Shown here one piece after another: positions 49,962 through 59,164 of a stretch of DNA of 64,000 nt (position 1 is its first letter; each line of letters begins with the position of its first letter). The notes below the pieces were generated by a model, which made no database searches, was not told the origin of the DNA, and worked only from the letters and a program-made list of their open reading frames with translations. The position numbers were made by a program, and so were the translations under genes. Source of the DNA: Paracoccaceae bacterium. GTDB lineage: Bacteria; Pseudomonadota; Alphaproteobacteria; Rhodobacterales; Rhodobacteraceae. The DNA lies in the NCBI GenBank assembly GCA_026709265.1, contig JAPOTI010000013.1:1-64000 (forward strand), written 5' to 3'.

Positions 49962-50711
49962 ATCATAATCCACACGCTCGAGATAAAGGCCTGTCGCCGG
50001 GGCCACGGGACCGCATGTGGAGCGGTCACATGCGTGCAAGGCATCGCGCAGTTGATCGGCGCTCATTGCACCGGCACCAACGCGTTCCAGGCTTCCCACG
50101 ATACTGCGTATTTGACGATGCAGAAAGCTCCGTGCCTCCGCCCGAATGTGCAGCTCACGCCCGTACAGCACAGGAATTTCCTGGATGGTAAGTCGGTCAA
50201 GGGTCTTGATCGGTGATTCAGCCTGACAATGCGTCGCACAAAAAGTGGTAAAGTCATGTGTTCCGATCAAGTGTGCGGACGCCCGTTGCATTGCCGTTGA
50301 ATCGAGATTGACGGCAACCCTCCAAGCCAGGCCAGGGGCATGGGCAAGCGGCGCACGACGCATGATGATCCGGTAAAGGTAGACTCGCCGGACAGCCGAA
50401 AATCGTGCGCTAAAGCCAGAATCAACAGAGGCGGCCCTCAAAACAGACACTCTTGCGGAACGCAAATGCGCATTCAACGCATCACACAATCGTCCTGCGT
50501 CCCAGTCACGGCGCACATCGCAATGGACAACCTGACCATAGGCATGGACTCCGCTGTCGGTCCGCCCCGCAGCTGTCACATCAGATGCATCCGGGTCAAG
50601 TTGACGGAGTGCTTTTTCAAGGGTCCCCTGAACTGAATTGCCGTTGGCCTGTCGTTGCCAGCCAATAAACTGACTGCCTTCATATTCTATGATCAAAGCG
50701 TATCTCGGCAT
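49938..50711 (-). CDS. truA: tRNA pseudouridine(38-40) synthase
   Basis: Converts uridines 38-40 in the anticodon arm of tRNAs to pseudouridine. Seen: MPRYALIIEYEGSQFIGWQR, catalytic Asp52 in AAGRTDSGVHA, and the C-terminal FLHRQIRSIVGSLERVG. Length (257) is typical. It is a lone gene here; the fmt gene that often lies upstream is absent. Convergent with the NMT1 transporter cluster. Confidence 0.95.
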   Translation of the reverse strand: MPRYALIIEYEGSQFIGWQRQANGNSVQGTLEKALRQLDPDASDVTAAGRTDSGVHAYGQVVHCDVRRDWDAGRLCDALNAHLRSARVSVLRAASVDSGFSARFSAVRRVYLYRIIMRRAPLAHAPGLAWRVAVNLDSTAMQRASAHLIGTHDFTTFCATHCQAESPIKTLDRLTIQEIPVLYGRELHIRAEARSFLHRQIRSIVGSLERVGAGAMSADQLRDALHACDRSTCGPVAPATGLYLERVDYDPDPFRRT

Positions 50712-50986
50712 GGGCAGGATCCATTACAGGTTCAAAGACAGGTGCCACGGGTGTCGGCAAGAAACCGGTTGCGTGAAGCTACATCAAATCCCACAGGATG
50801 TGCAGTTGCTGTTGGATATGATGCACTTCTGTTATACGGAGACCATACCATCTGGCGATGTCGCCCCATGGATGGTGACCGTGCAGTGGCAATCGCTGGC
50901 TCAACCACAATCTGTCGCGACGCACGATATACCCGAGTGACCTCCGCCTATCCGTTCAAACTGTTGCAAAATTCATTGAGTCCCAC

Positions 50987-52426
50987 ATGAGCCGACCGGT
51001 TGTGATGCTGTTTCGTGATGACCTGCGTTTGGCAGATCATGAAGCCCTCACCCGGGTCGTCGGGTGCACGGCACCTGTTGTCTGTGTCTATGTGCACGAT
51101 GACCGTCCGCCCTTTGCACGTGGTGGGGCGCAGAAATGGTGGCTGCATCATTCACTGATCGCGCATGCACGTGCTCTGGAGTCAGTCGGTGCCCCTCTGA
51201 ACATCCGGATCGGACCCGTCGAAAAGGTGGTGGATTCGGTCATTGAGGAGACCGGGGCCGATCGTGTTTTCTGGTCACGCCGCTACGCACCGCATCACGT
51301 GCAATGTGACACCCAAATGAAGGCGCGGTTACGCAGGAGTGGAACTTGCCAGGCAACCAGTACGCGGGGACGGTTATTGATGGAGCCCTGGGAGATTGGT
51401 ACTGCCAGTGGCGATCCATACCGCGTCTTCACGCCTTTCTGGAACTGTTTGCGGCGCCAGTTTCAGATAACCGCACCGCTGCCCGCACCAAGCGATATCC
51501 CCGGCATCAAACTCAACAACAGCCAGACAATCGAGGATCTCAAACTCCTTCCGACTCAACCCGACTGGAGTCAAAAGTTTCATGGTCTGTGGCAACCCGG
51601 TGAAGACGGTGCCACAGAAAAACTGAATATTTTTGTTCAACGCACGACAAATTATGCCACCGCAAGAGATTATCCATCGCAATCTGCAACATCTCTCCTC
51701 TCGCCACATTTGCAGATGGGTGAGGTCAGCCCGCGCCAGGTCATGATCCGACTCATGGAGCAGCGGGAGAGGGGTAAAATCAGCAATGATGATTTCATGA
51801 AATTCTATTCCGAATTGGCGTGGCGGGATTTCAACAGCCATCTTTTGTTCCACATGCCCGAATTGACCGATCAGGAATTCAAACAGGAGTTTCGCAACTT
51901 CCCCTGGCGCGATGATCCCCATGGCTTGGCTTGCTGGACACAAGGGCAGACAGGTTACCCCTTGGTTGATGCCGGCATGCGCGAGCTCTATCAGACCGGA
52001 ACGATGCATAATCGTGTGCGTATGGTCACGGCATCCTTCCTGACCAAACATCTGCTGATTGACTGGCGCATGGGCATGAACTGGTTTTGGGATACGTTGC
52101 TTGATGCCGATATCGCGTCAAACAGCATGAACTGGCAATGGGTTGCCGGTTGCGGGGCCGATGCCGCGCCCTATTTCCGGATCTTCAACCCGACCATCCA
52201 GGCGCAGAAATTCGACCCGGAAGGGACCTATATTCGAAAATGGGTCCCTGAAATTGCAGCGATGCCGACGCATAGGCTGGCCAATCCGTCAGCGGCCCAT
52301 GCTGAAATTCTTCGTGCTGCCGGAATCACCCTGGGTACCACCTATCCCCGTCCTGTTGTTGACCATAAACCCGCGCGTGAGCGCGCACTTGAAGCTTATG
52401 CCAATCGACCTCGACGCCGCTGCTGA
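50987..52426 (+). CDS. phrB: Deoxyribodipyrimidine photolyase
   Basis: Light-driven repair of cyclobutane pyrimidine dimers. The N-terminal alpha/beta domain (PVVMLFRDDLRLADHEAL) binds the antenna chromophore. The C-terminal FAD-binding part has TGYPLVDAGMRELYQTGTMH, the FAD-contacting NRVRMVTASFLTKHLLIDW and WQWVAGCGADAAPYFRIFNP. Length (479) is normal for class I photolyases. It is oriented away from truA; the 275 bases between them show no supported gene. Confidence 0.93.
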   Translation: MSRPVVMLFRDDLRLADHEALTRVVGCTAPVVCVYVHDDRPPFARGGAQKWWLHHSLIAHARALESVGAPLNIRIGPVEKVVDSVIEETGADRVFWSRRYAPHHVQCDTQMKARLRRSGTCQATSTRGRLLMEPWEIGTASGDPYRVFTPFWNCLRRQFQITAPLPAPSDIPGIKLNNSQTIEDLKLLPTQPDWSQKFHGLWQPGEDGATEKLNIFVQRTTNYATARDYPSQSATSLLSPHLQMGEVSPRQVMIRLMEQRERGKISNDDFMKFYSELAWRDFNSHLLFHMPELTDQEFKQEFRNFPWRDDPHGLACWTQGQTGYPLVDAGMRELYQTGTMHNRVRMVTASFLTKHLLIDWRMGMNWFWDTLLDADIASNSMNWQWVAGCGADAAPYFRIFNPTIQAQKFDPEGTYIRKWVPEIAAMPTHRLANPSAAHAEILRAAGITLGTTYPRPVVDHKPARERALEAYANRPRRRC

Positions 52427-52775
52427 CGGGGTCCACCACGCCATGAAAGATCGGACCTGGCGACGATCTCCGCATCCATCGACTCGGGCTGAATCAGGCA
52501 GCCTTTTGATAGGGTTGCACGGCAACTCCAACGTCTCTTGGCGGTCTGATGGGACGCGACAGTGAGATTGTACAGCATCCTCCGGCGCTGTCTTGGGCTC
52601 GCGCAACCAACCGGCGCATGCGTTGACCCGTGTCGTCAGATTCATGGCCTCCCTGATTGTTGAACAGAGGCATATGCTAGACATGAGATACAGGGTTCCA
52701 TATAGGCCCTTGCAGCCCGTCATTTGACTTGCCCTGGGCCTTTCTGGTGGCAAGACCCCAACCCGAGAAACACCC
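52427..52775. other. Intergenic region upstream of ileS
   Basis: About 350 bases with no supported gene; ORFs crossing it on the minus strand are shadows with no recognisable sequence. It must contain the ileS promoter and leader, but I find neither a good -35/-10 pair nor a T-box-like structure. Confidence 0.4.
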
Positions 52776-55715
52776 ATGCCCAAATCATCCGACGGCTTCC
52801 GAGACACGTTGCAGTTGCCACAAACAGACTTTCCGATGCGCGCAGGATTGCCGCAACGGGAGCCCGAATGGTTACATCGTTGGGAACAGATCGGAATCTA
52901 TGCGCGTCTCCGTTCACGCGCCAAGGGCCGCCCTGTCTTTGTGCTCCATGATGGCCCCCCTTATGCCAACGGCCATCTCCATATCGGTCATGCCCTCAAC
53001 AAGATCCTCAAAGATATGGTCGTTCGCTCACAGCAGATGATGGGCAAGGATTCGCGTTACGTGCCCGGTTGGGACTGCCATGGATTGCCGATTGAATGGA
53101 AAGTCGAAGAGCAATATCGAGACAGTCACGCCGCCAAGGACGATGTGCCGGTTGTCGCACTGCGCGCAGAATGTCGCCGCTTTGCCGAAAAATGGATCGA
53201 TATCCAGCGCGATGAATTTCGCCGTCTGGGCATAACCGGTTGTTGGGATGATCCTTATCTCACCATGGACTTTCACGCCGAGGCTGTCATTGCCGAAGAA
53301 TTCATGAAACTCCTGATGAACGGATCCCTTTATCGGGGTTTCAAACCGGTGCTGTGGTCAACTGTCGAAAAAACCGCCCTGGCAGAAGCCGAAGTCGAAT
53401 ATCATGACCACAAGAGCGATGTGGTCTGGGTACGGTTTCCGATCATTTCACAGGCCGGCGACAGCGATCTGACAGATAATAAAACATCTGTGCTGATCTG
53501 GACCACCACACCCTGGACACTGCCGTCCAACCGCGCCATTTGCTACAATCCGGATGTCAGCTATGGACTCTATGAGGTCACAGAGGCCGCCGAGGACAAT
53601 TGGTTGCAACCAGAAACGCGCCTTCTGATTGCCGACAATCTCTCTGAATCCTGTATGGAAAAAGCACGCGTCAGGTCCTATTCGCGTCTGCGCTCATGTG
53701 CCAAAGAGGAATTGGCCCAATTGGTCTGTAGCCACCCGTTTCGTGGATTGGTGTCGGCCGACCAGCCCGAAGGAAATCGCTGGGACTATCCGGTCCCGCT
53801 GCTTGCCGGTGCACATGTCACAGACACAGACGGCACCGGCTTTGTCCATACGGCGCCGTCGCATGGCGTTGACGACTATCGCATCGGCATGGCGCATGGG
53901 CTGGACGTTCCCGATAATGTTCAGGAGGACGGGAGTTTTCGCCCTGATCTGCCGTTCTTCGGTGGCCATAGAATTTTTCGCGAGAAGGGGAAGACAGGGA
54001 GTGCCAACGACACCGTCATCGCCGCTTTACGGCGTGCCAATTGCCTGGCGGCCCGAGAAACGATGACACATTCTTACCCGCATAGCTGGCGTTCCAAGGC
54101 CCCATTGATCTATCGTAGCACGCCACAATGGTTTGCCGCTATTGATCGCTCCCTGGGAGATGGAATGGACCAATATGGAAAGACCATTCGTGAAAGGGCG
54201 TTGAAGCTTATCGATTCGCAGGTGCAATGGACCCCGCCGACCGGCCGTAACCGCTTGTACGCCATGATCGAACAGCGTCCCGACTGGGTATTGTCGCGCC
54301 AACGTGCCTGGGGTGTCCCCCTGACATGTTTCACCAAGAACGGGGCTGAACCAGAGGATGAAGACTTTTTTCTCAAAGACGACAAGGTCAATCAACGAAT
54401 CGTCGCGGCATTTCTCGAAGACGGTGCCGATGCCTGGTTCCAACCGGGTGCCAAAGAGCGATTTCTCGGCGATGACTATGATCCCGCTTCCTATAGTCAG
54501 GTTTTTGACATTCTGGATGTCTGGTTTGATTCGGGATCAACGCACGCCTTTGTCCTGCGCGACCGGAACGATGGCCCCGAGGATGGCATAGCCGACCTTT
54601 ATCTGGAAGGAACCGATCAGCATCGCGGCTGGTTCCACTCATCGTTGCTGCAAGCCTGTGGTACGCGCGGTGAAGCCCCCTATCGCGGTGTTCTCACGCA
54701 TGGATTTACCCTCGATGAGCATGGCCGAAAGATGTCCAAATCCCTGGGTAATACGATCGCCCCTGAGGATATTGTCCGCCAGAATGGTGCCGATATTCTT
54801 CGTCTGTGGACCGCGCAGTCAGACTATCGTGTTGATTTGCGCATTGGACCGGAAATTCTACGCGGTGTCACCGACAGTTACCGCCGCATCCGCAACTGCT
54901 TTCGCTTCATGCTGGGGAATCTGTTTGACTTTGTGCCGGGCGATAACGTTCCTTTTGTCGAATTGCCTGGGCTTGAACGCTGGGTTCTCCACCGCCTCTG
55001 CGTGATTGAAGGCGACGTTCGGGACGCATATTCGGCCTACGACTTTCAGCGTGTCTTTCAGACCGTGTTTGATTTTGCCAACACGGATTTGTCCTCGTTT
55101 TATTTCGATATCCGCAAAGACACGCTCTATTGTGAAGCCGCCGGGAGCTGGAAACGCCGATCGGTCCAGACGGTCCTCGATATCCTCCATCAACATTTGT
55201 GCACGTGGCTGGCGCCGATACTGGCGTTTACCGCTGAGGAAGTGTGGCTGGCGCGATTTCCGGGAGATGATTCATCGGTCCATTTGCAGGATTTTCCGCC
55301 CGTACCCGAAGAGTGGAAGGACCAGAAACTGGCAGACGAATGGGGCATTGTCCGCGACGCACGGCGCGTCGTCACCGCTTGTCTGGAATTTCAGCGGCGC
55401 GACAAGGTCATCGGATCAAGCCTTGAATCCTGTCCGACCGTGATCGTCAGTGATCCTGATATCTACGCGCTCCTCGAGCGTTTCAAACTTGACGATATCT
55501 GCATTACGTCGGGAATTCACCTGATCAACGACAAGACGCCGCGTCCCGACGCTGTTTCAATCCCGGATGTCCCGGGAATATGGGTCGAACATGCGCCCGC
55601 AGACGGCAAGAAATGTGATCGTTGCTGGAAATTTTTCACGAATCTGGCACAACGTGCGCAAGGTTCAGTTTGCGCGCGGTGTGCGCAGGTCCTCGATGAA
55701 CATGGTGGCGCATGA
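52776..55715 (+). CDS. ileS: Isoleucyl-tRNA synthetase
   Basis: Charges tRNA-Ile. Class I signatures are intact: GPPYANGHLHIGHALNK with HIGH at residues 69-72, and GRKMSKSLGN with the KMSKS Lys at 652. The editing domain (TTTPWTLPSNRAI, GTGFVHTAPSHGVDDY) is present and the C-terminal zinc-binding Cys pairs are visible (CDRCWKF, CARCAQV). At 979 residues it is slightly longer than the usual 930-960. The lspA gene often found downstream is absent. Confidence 0.97.
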   Translation: MPKSSDGFRDTLQLPQTDFPMRAGLPQREPEWLHRWEQIGIYARLRSRAKGRPVFVLHDGPPYANGHLHIGHALNKILKDMVVRSQQMMGKDSRYVPGWDCHGLPIEWKVEEQYRDSHAAKDDVPVVALRAECRRFAEKWIDIQRDEFRRLGITGCWDDPYLTMDFHAEAVIAEEFMKLLMNGSLYRGFKPVLWSTVEKTALAEAEVEYHDHKSDVVWVRFPIISQAGDSDLTDNKTSVLIWTTTPWTLPSNRAICYNPDVSYGLYEVTEAAEDNWLQPETRLLIADNLSESCMEKARVRSYSRLRSCAKEELAQLVCSHPFRGLVSADQPEGNRWDYPVPLLAGAHVTDTDGTGFVHTAPSHGVDDYRIGMAHGLDVPDNVQEDGSFRPDLPFFGGHRIFREKGKTGSANDTVIAALRRANCLAARETMTHSYPHSWRSKAPLIYRSTPQWFAAIDRSLGDGMDQYGKTIRERALKLIDSQVQWTPPTGRNRLYAMIEQRPDWVLSRQRAWGVPLTCFTKNGAEPEDEDFFLKDDKVNQRIVAAFLEDGADAWFQPGAKERFLGDDYDPASYSQVFDILDVWFDSGSTHAFVLRDRNDGPEDGIADLYLEGTDQHRGWFHSSLLQACGTRGEAPYRGVLTHGFTLDEHGRKMSKSLGNTIAPEDIVRQNGADILRLWTAQSDYRVDLRIGPEILRGVTDSYRRIRNCFRFMLGNLFDFVPGDNVPFVELPGLERWVLHRLCVIEGDVRDAYSAYDFQRVFQTVFDFANTDLSSFYFDIRKDTLYCEAAGSWKRRSVQTVLDILHQHLCTWLAPILAFTAEEVWLARFPGDDSSVHLQDFPPVPEEWKDQKLADEWGIVRDARRVVTACLEFQRRDKVIGSSLESCPTVIVSDPDIYALLERFKLDDICITSGIHLINDKTPRPDAVSIPDVPGIWVEHAPADGKKCDRCWKFFTNLAQRAQGSVCARCAQVLDEHGGA

Positions 55716-55817
55716 GACTGTGGCACCTGATGCGCCACAACCCGTGTTTTTGTCACTGGATCGAATGCTGCACGGGATCAAGCCTGTTTCCTAGTGGGTG
55801 GCTGCCCGTCAGATCAT

Positions 55818-56915
55818 CTAGACATTGAAAAGGATCCGCAGGACATCGCCATCCTTGACCCGATAGTCACGTCCTTCGGCACGCAATTTTCCTGCTTCTT
55901 TCGCCCCAATCTCTCCACCATGAGCAATAAAATCGTCGTAGGATACGGTTTCTGCGCGTATGAAACCCTGGCTGAAATCCCGATGAATACGTCCCGCCGC
56001 CTCAATCGCCGACATCCCGCACGAAAGTGTCCAGGCACGGGTTTCCTTCGGTCCAACAGTAAAAAATGTAATCAGACCGAGAAGCTGATAGGCGGCCGAA
56101 ACGGTTCGCTGCAAACCCGACTCGTGGCATCCAATCGATTCGAGAAACGCGGTCGCTTCCTCCTCATCGAGGCCAACAAGTTGTTCTTCGAATAATGCTG
56201 AACAAACCACCCAGGGACTTCCTCGGGAGGCCGCATGTGCGCCAACTTCACGTGAATAGGCATTACCCTCGGAAGCCGCCTCCTCATCCACATTACAGAT
56301 ATACAGCACCGGCTTCGCCGTCAGTAAACCGAGACATCGCCAATGCCCCAATTCAACATCTTCAATCAAAGCCTCGTGCACCGGTTTACCGTGTTCAAGC
56401 ACATCCTGTGCTTGTGCCAGTCGATGGTCTTGCGTCCGGGCTTCAGCATCACCTGACTTTAATCGCCGCACCAGCCGCTCACGCTGCCGAAGCACCGAGT
56501 CGAGATCCGCCAGCATCAATTCCGTCTCGATTGTGATGATGTCGTCTATCGGATTGACCTGTGTCGTGACATGGGTGATGTCAGGATCATCAAAGCAACG
56601 GACCACATGTGCAATTGCATCAACTTCACGAATACTCGCCAGAAAACGATTGCCAAGACCCTGGCCTTTTGATGCCCCGGCAACCAAACCCGCGATATCG
56701 ACAAAGTGAGTCTTCGCCGGAATCATCTTTCTGGACCGGGCCAGAGCAGCAAGCTGTTCCAGGCGAAAGTCGGGAACCGCAACTTCGCCGCTGTTCGGGT
56801 CAATCGTGCAAAAGGGATAATTTTCTGCCTGCGCCGATGCGGTTCCTGTGAGCGCATTGAAAAGAGTCGACTTGCCCACGTTGGGCAATCCAACAATTCC
56901 CGTTTTTACTGAAAT
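55818..56915 (-). CDS. ychF: YchF/OLA1 P-loop ATPase, apparent ATT start
   Basis: A translation-associated ATPase of the Obg-related YchF family. Seen: GIVGLPNVGKSTLFNALT (G1), PFCTIDPN, FVDIAGLVAGASKGQGLGN (G3), the NVDEE G4 variant typical of YchF, and a C-terminal TGS domain ending GDVLRILFNV. The track begins at an internal TTG inside the P-loop (56888). The family N-terminus requires about nine more residues; reading upstream gives SVKTGIVGLPN with no ATG, GTG or TTG. The only plausible initiator is ATT at 56915, seven bases after AAGGTG, giving 365 residues (family about 363). It stands alone rather than beside pth, its frequent neighbour. Confidence 0.93.
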   Translation of the reverse strand: MSVKTGIVGLPNVGKSTLFNALTGTASAQAENYPFCTIDPNSGEVAVPDFRLEQLAALARSRKMIPAKTHFVDIAGLVAGASKGQGLGNRFLASIREVDAIAHVVRCFDDPDITHVTTQVNPIDDIITIETELMLADLDSVLRQRERLVRRLKSGDAEARTQDHRLAQAQDVLEHGKPVHEALIEDVELGHWRCLGLLTAKPVLYICNVDEEAASEGNAYSREVGAHAASRGSPWVVCSALFEEQLVGLDEEEATAFLESIGCHESGLQRTVSAAYQLLGLITFFTVGPKETRAWTLSCGMSAIEAAGRIHRDFSQGFIRAETVSYDDFIAHGGEIGAKEAGKLRAEGRDYRVKDGDVLRILFNV

Positions 56916-57373
56916 CTTTCGTCACCTTGTGAATTATGAAGCGCATTGCTACAGCGCATGCAGACAATAGTCTCTGCCAGGGCCCTATCCCGCTGGCGTA
57001 ACTATCCCGACCGATCAGTGAATTCAAGCCTGTTGAAATGGGCGGGTGGCCGTCGCCTGATACGGTGTCTGGATTTTGACGGAAACCGGGTGACAGCCGC
57101 AAAGATCATCATCAATTGCACGACCTGCGCACTGACGAACCGGCGCTGCTCACGATCCATCATCATAGACAATGATGCGACTTCGTCTTATGCTGATTTG
57201 CGATGCACAGACGTTGGCAATCTCGCGATCTCAACATTGTACCCTCATGCGACCGGGAAATAAAAATGGGGGATTATATACTTAACTACCCAAAACACTA
57301 CATATTCTATTATCAATCACTCGTAACCACTACGTATAGTACGATGGGTAGCCAAGTATATAATTCCCTAAAA
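56916..57373. promoter_or_regulatory. Divergent region with an AT-rich block before the TRAP operon
   Basis: Separates ychF (minus) from the TRAP binding-protein gene (plus). The left 340 bases have ordinary composition and no supported gene. Bases 57262-57373 are strikingly AT-rich, with TATATAAT-like motifs (TATAAT at 57359-57364, TATAGT at 57335-57340) immediately ahead of the TRAP start. No matching -35 box is evident, as would fit an activator-dependent promoter. Confidence 0.4.
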
Positions 57374-58438
57374 ATGAGAATGTTCACCAAGTTTCGTAAA
57401 ACTTGTGCAATTCTTGGTGCTGTTGTGACGTTCCTCGTTGCGGCCATAACCACGTCGACGGCGGAGACAATCCGCTATGCCGACAGCGATCCGTCGAGCT
57501 GTCTGCGCTGCCGTTTCCTGATCGAAAGCTATTTTCCTGCGCTTGAGGATGCGACCGACGGAGAATTGCAGGTGCAAGGGTTGTTTGGTGCCGTTGTTGG
57601 CTCGAACAAGGAAAATCTTAAACTGACCCGCGACGGCGTGGTCCAGCTCAGCGCCACTTTCGTTGGCTATCACAACAATATTTTTCCAGCACAATCAGCC
57701 TTTGATCTTTTTTCTCGTGGACCCCGGGAATTTGCCAATCAACTCTATTTTTATCGTCAGGCTTACGCACGCATTCCCGAGATTCAGGATGAACTCGCCG
57801 CACAGAATCTCAAGTTGATCATGATCAATCCCTTACTTCATCTTGCCTTCGCTTCGCGCAATGAGATTGAATCCATCAGTGACATTCGCGGCCATAAATG
57901 GCGGGCCGGCACCAAATTGTTGTTGCGTAACCTCCGGTCAGCTGGTGCCTCTCCCGTATCGGTTCCTTGGAGTGAAGTTTATATCGCCTTGCAAACAGGT
58001 GCGATTGACGGCGTCCTGACCAACTATGACGGACTCGACAATGCAAAATTCCATGAGCCTGCACCACATATTCTGATCTCTCCTGAACTGTGGATGGCGA
58101 ACCCGATGATCACCATTGTCAATCGTGATTACTGGGACAGTTTGCCACCGCACGTGCAGCAGATATGGGAAAAGACATCGCAGGAAGCAGAGTTGGAATG
58201 GGGCCAACGGTTGCAGGCTGCACGCTCAAACATCATCAATTCGCAGCGGGAACTCGGTGTCACTATCAATGAACTTTCCGAGACCGATCTGGTCAATTGG
58301 GAAAATGCTGCAAATCTCGATGAGATTGAAACCCTATGGATTGCCGAGGCCAGGGCCGCGGGACTGGAGAATGCCGCCGGTGTCCTCATGACGCTCAAGG
58401 AAATCCATCAGGAAGCCCTCGCACGCGACAATCAATGA
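57374..58438 (+). CDS. dctP: TRAP transporter substrate-binding protein, DctP family
   Basis: Periplasmic component of a sodium-driven TRAP importer, probably for an organic acid. The tracked start at 57203 adds 57 residues of AT-rich leader; I use the ATG at 57374 (or 57380), which gives the signal peptide FRKTCAILGAVVTFLVAAITTSTA. The ligand-binding core contains GHKWRAGTKLLLRNLRSAGA (the carboxylate-binding Arg region) and VPWSEVYIALQTGAIDG. An unusual CLRC pair lies near the mature N-terminus. The stop overlaps the next start (ATGA). The substrate cannot be inferred from sequence. Confidence 0.85.
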   Translation: MRMFTKFRKTCAILGAVVTFLVAAITTSTAETIRYADSDPSSCLRCRFLIESYFPALEDATDGELQVQGLFGAVVGSNKENLKLTRDGVVQLSATFVGYHNNIFPAQSAFDLFSRGPREFANQLYFYRQAYARIPEIQDELAAQNLKLIMINPLLHLAFASRNEIESISDIRGHKWRAGTKLLLRNLRSAGASPVSVPWSEVYIALQTGAIDGVLTNYDGLDNAKFHEPAPHILISPELWMANPMITIVNRDYWDSLPPHVQQIWEKTSQEAELEWGQRLQAARSNIINSQRELGVTINELSETDLVNWENAANLDEIETLWIAEARAAGLENAAGVLMTLKEIHQEALARDNQ

Positions 58439-58959
58439 GCAGATCGCAGAACAGACATCATGCACGATCGGAGCGATCGGCACACAAAATTGTCAGAGGC
58501 GGGGGACGATTACTCAGCCGGGTCAATGCCTGTTTCGCAACCATTGGTGGGTGGCTGCTGCTGCTGACTGCCATCATGCTGACCGTTGATGTGACGTTCC
58601 GCAATCTGTTCGAACCGTTGCAGATGATTCCTCTTCTCTCGGTCTTTGCCCTGATCGCTGTTACCTATTTTGGCCTTTCGGCAACCGAAGAAATTGACGG
58701 ACATGTGAGCCTCAAGTTCCTTGTGACCCGGTTGACCAGCCCGTTTCGGCACATTGTCAATGTCCTCACTGTCATGGGGAGTGGATTGCTGGCTGTCGCC
58801 CTGATCACCAATGCCGTCGACAGTTTCATCACGGGGGAAGGCAGCGAAGGTGCCCTCACATTCAAGCTCTGGCCAATCAAATTTGCCATGGTTGTCGGTG
58901 CTGCTTTGTTTTTTGCCGAAACCTGCCGCAAAATGATGACCCGTCAGCCGTCTGCGTGA
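58435..58959 (+). CDS. dctQ: TRAP transporter small permease, DctQ family
   Basis: The ATG at 58435 overlaps the binding-protein stop. After a basic N-terminus come four membrane helices, starting TIGGWLLLLTAIMLTVDVTF, with NLFEPLQMIPLLSVFALIAV next, in the usual DctQ arrangement. It pairs with the large permease at 59165, although 205 bases separate the two genes, whereas they are normally adjacent or overlapping. Confidence 0.85.
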   Translation: MSRSQNRHHARSERSAHKIVRGGGRLLSRVNACFATIGGWLLLLTAIMLTVDVTFRNLFEPLQMIPLLSVFALIAVTYFGLSATEEIDGHVSLKFLVTRLTSPFRHIVNVLTVMGSGLLAVALITNAVDSFITGEGSEGALTFKLWPIKFAMVVGAALFFAETCRKMMTRQPSA

Positions 58960-59164
58960 TTGCGATTACACATGTCATCAGGCCATCTTGAGATTCCTTG
59001 CAGCCGGCACAATCATGATCAGCATGTCCCGCGCCATGTCTGCATGCCCACGAATCGTGCCGGTCAAAATCAGGAGAGCTGCTTGCTTAAGAATGAGACC
59101 CTTCTGCAATTTTTGGTGCCATGAATTGGACAGGCGGGTCAGGACATAAAGGGCTGGAGCATTT

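Noticed and set aside
50712-50986. Plus-strand ORF 50655-50990 before the photolyase
   Set aside because: Ends with a vaguely protein-like AYPFKLLQ stretch but has no start signal and overlaps truA; treated as intergenic.
55702-55794. 30-codon ORF at the end of ileS
   Set aside because: Overlaps the ileS stop, too short, no conserved feature.
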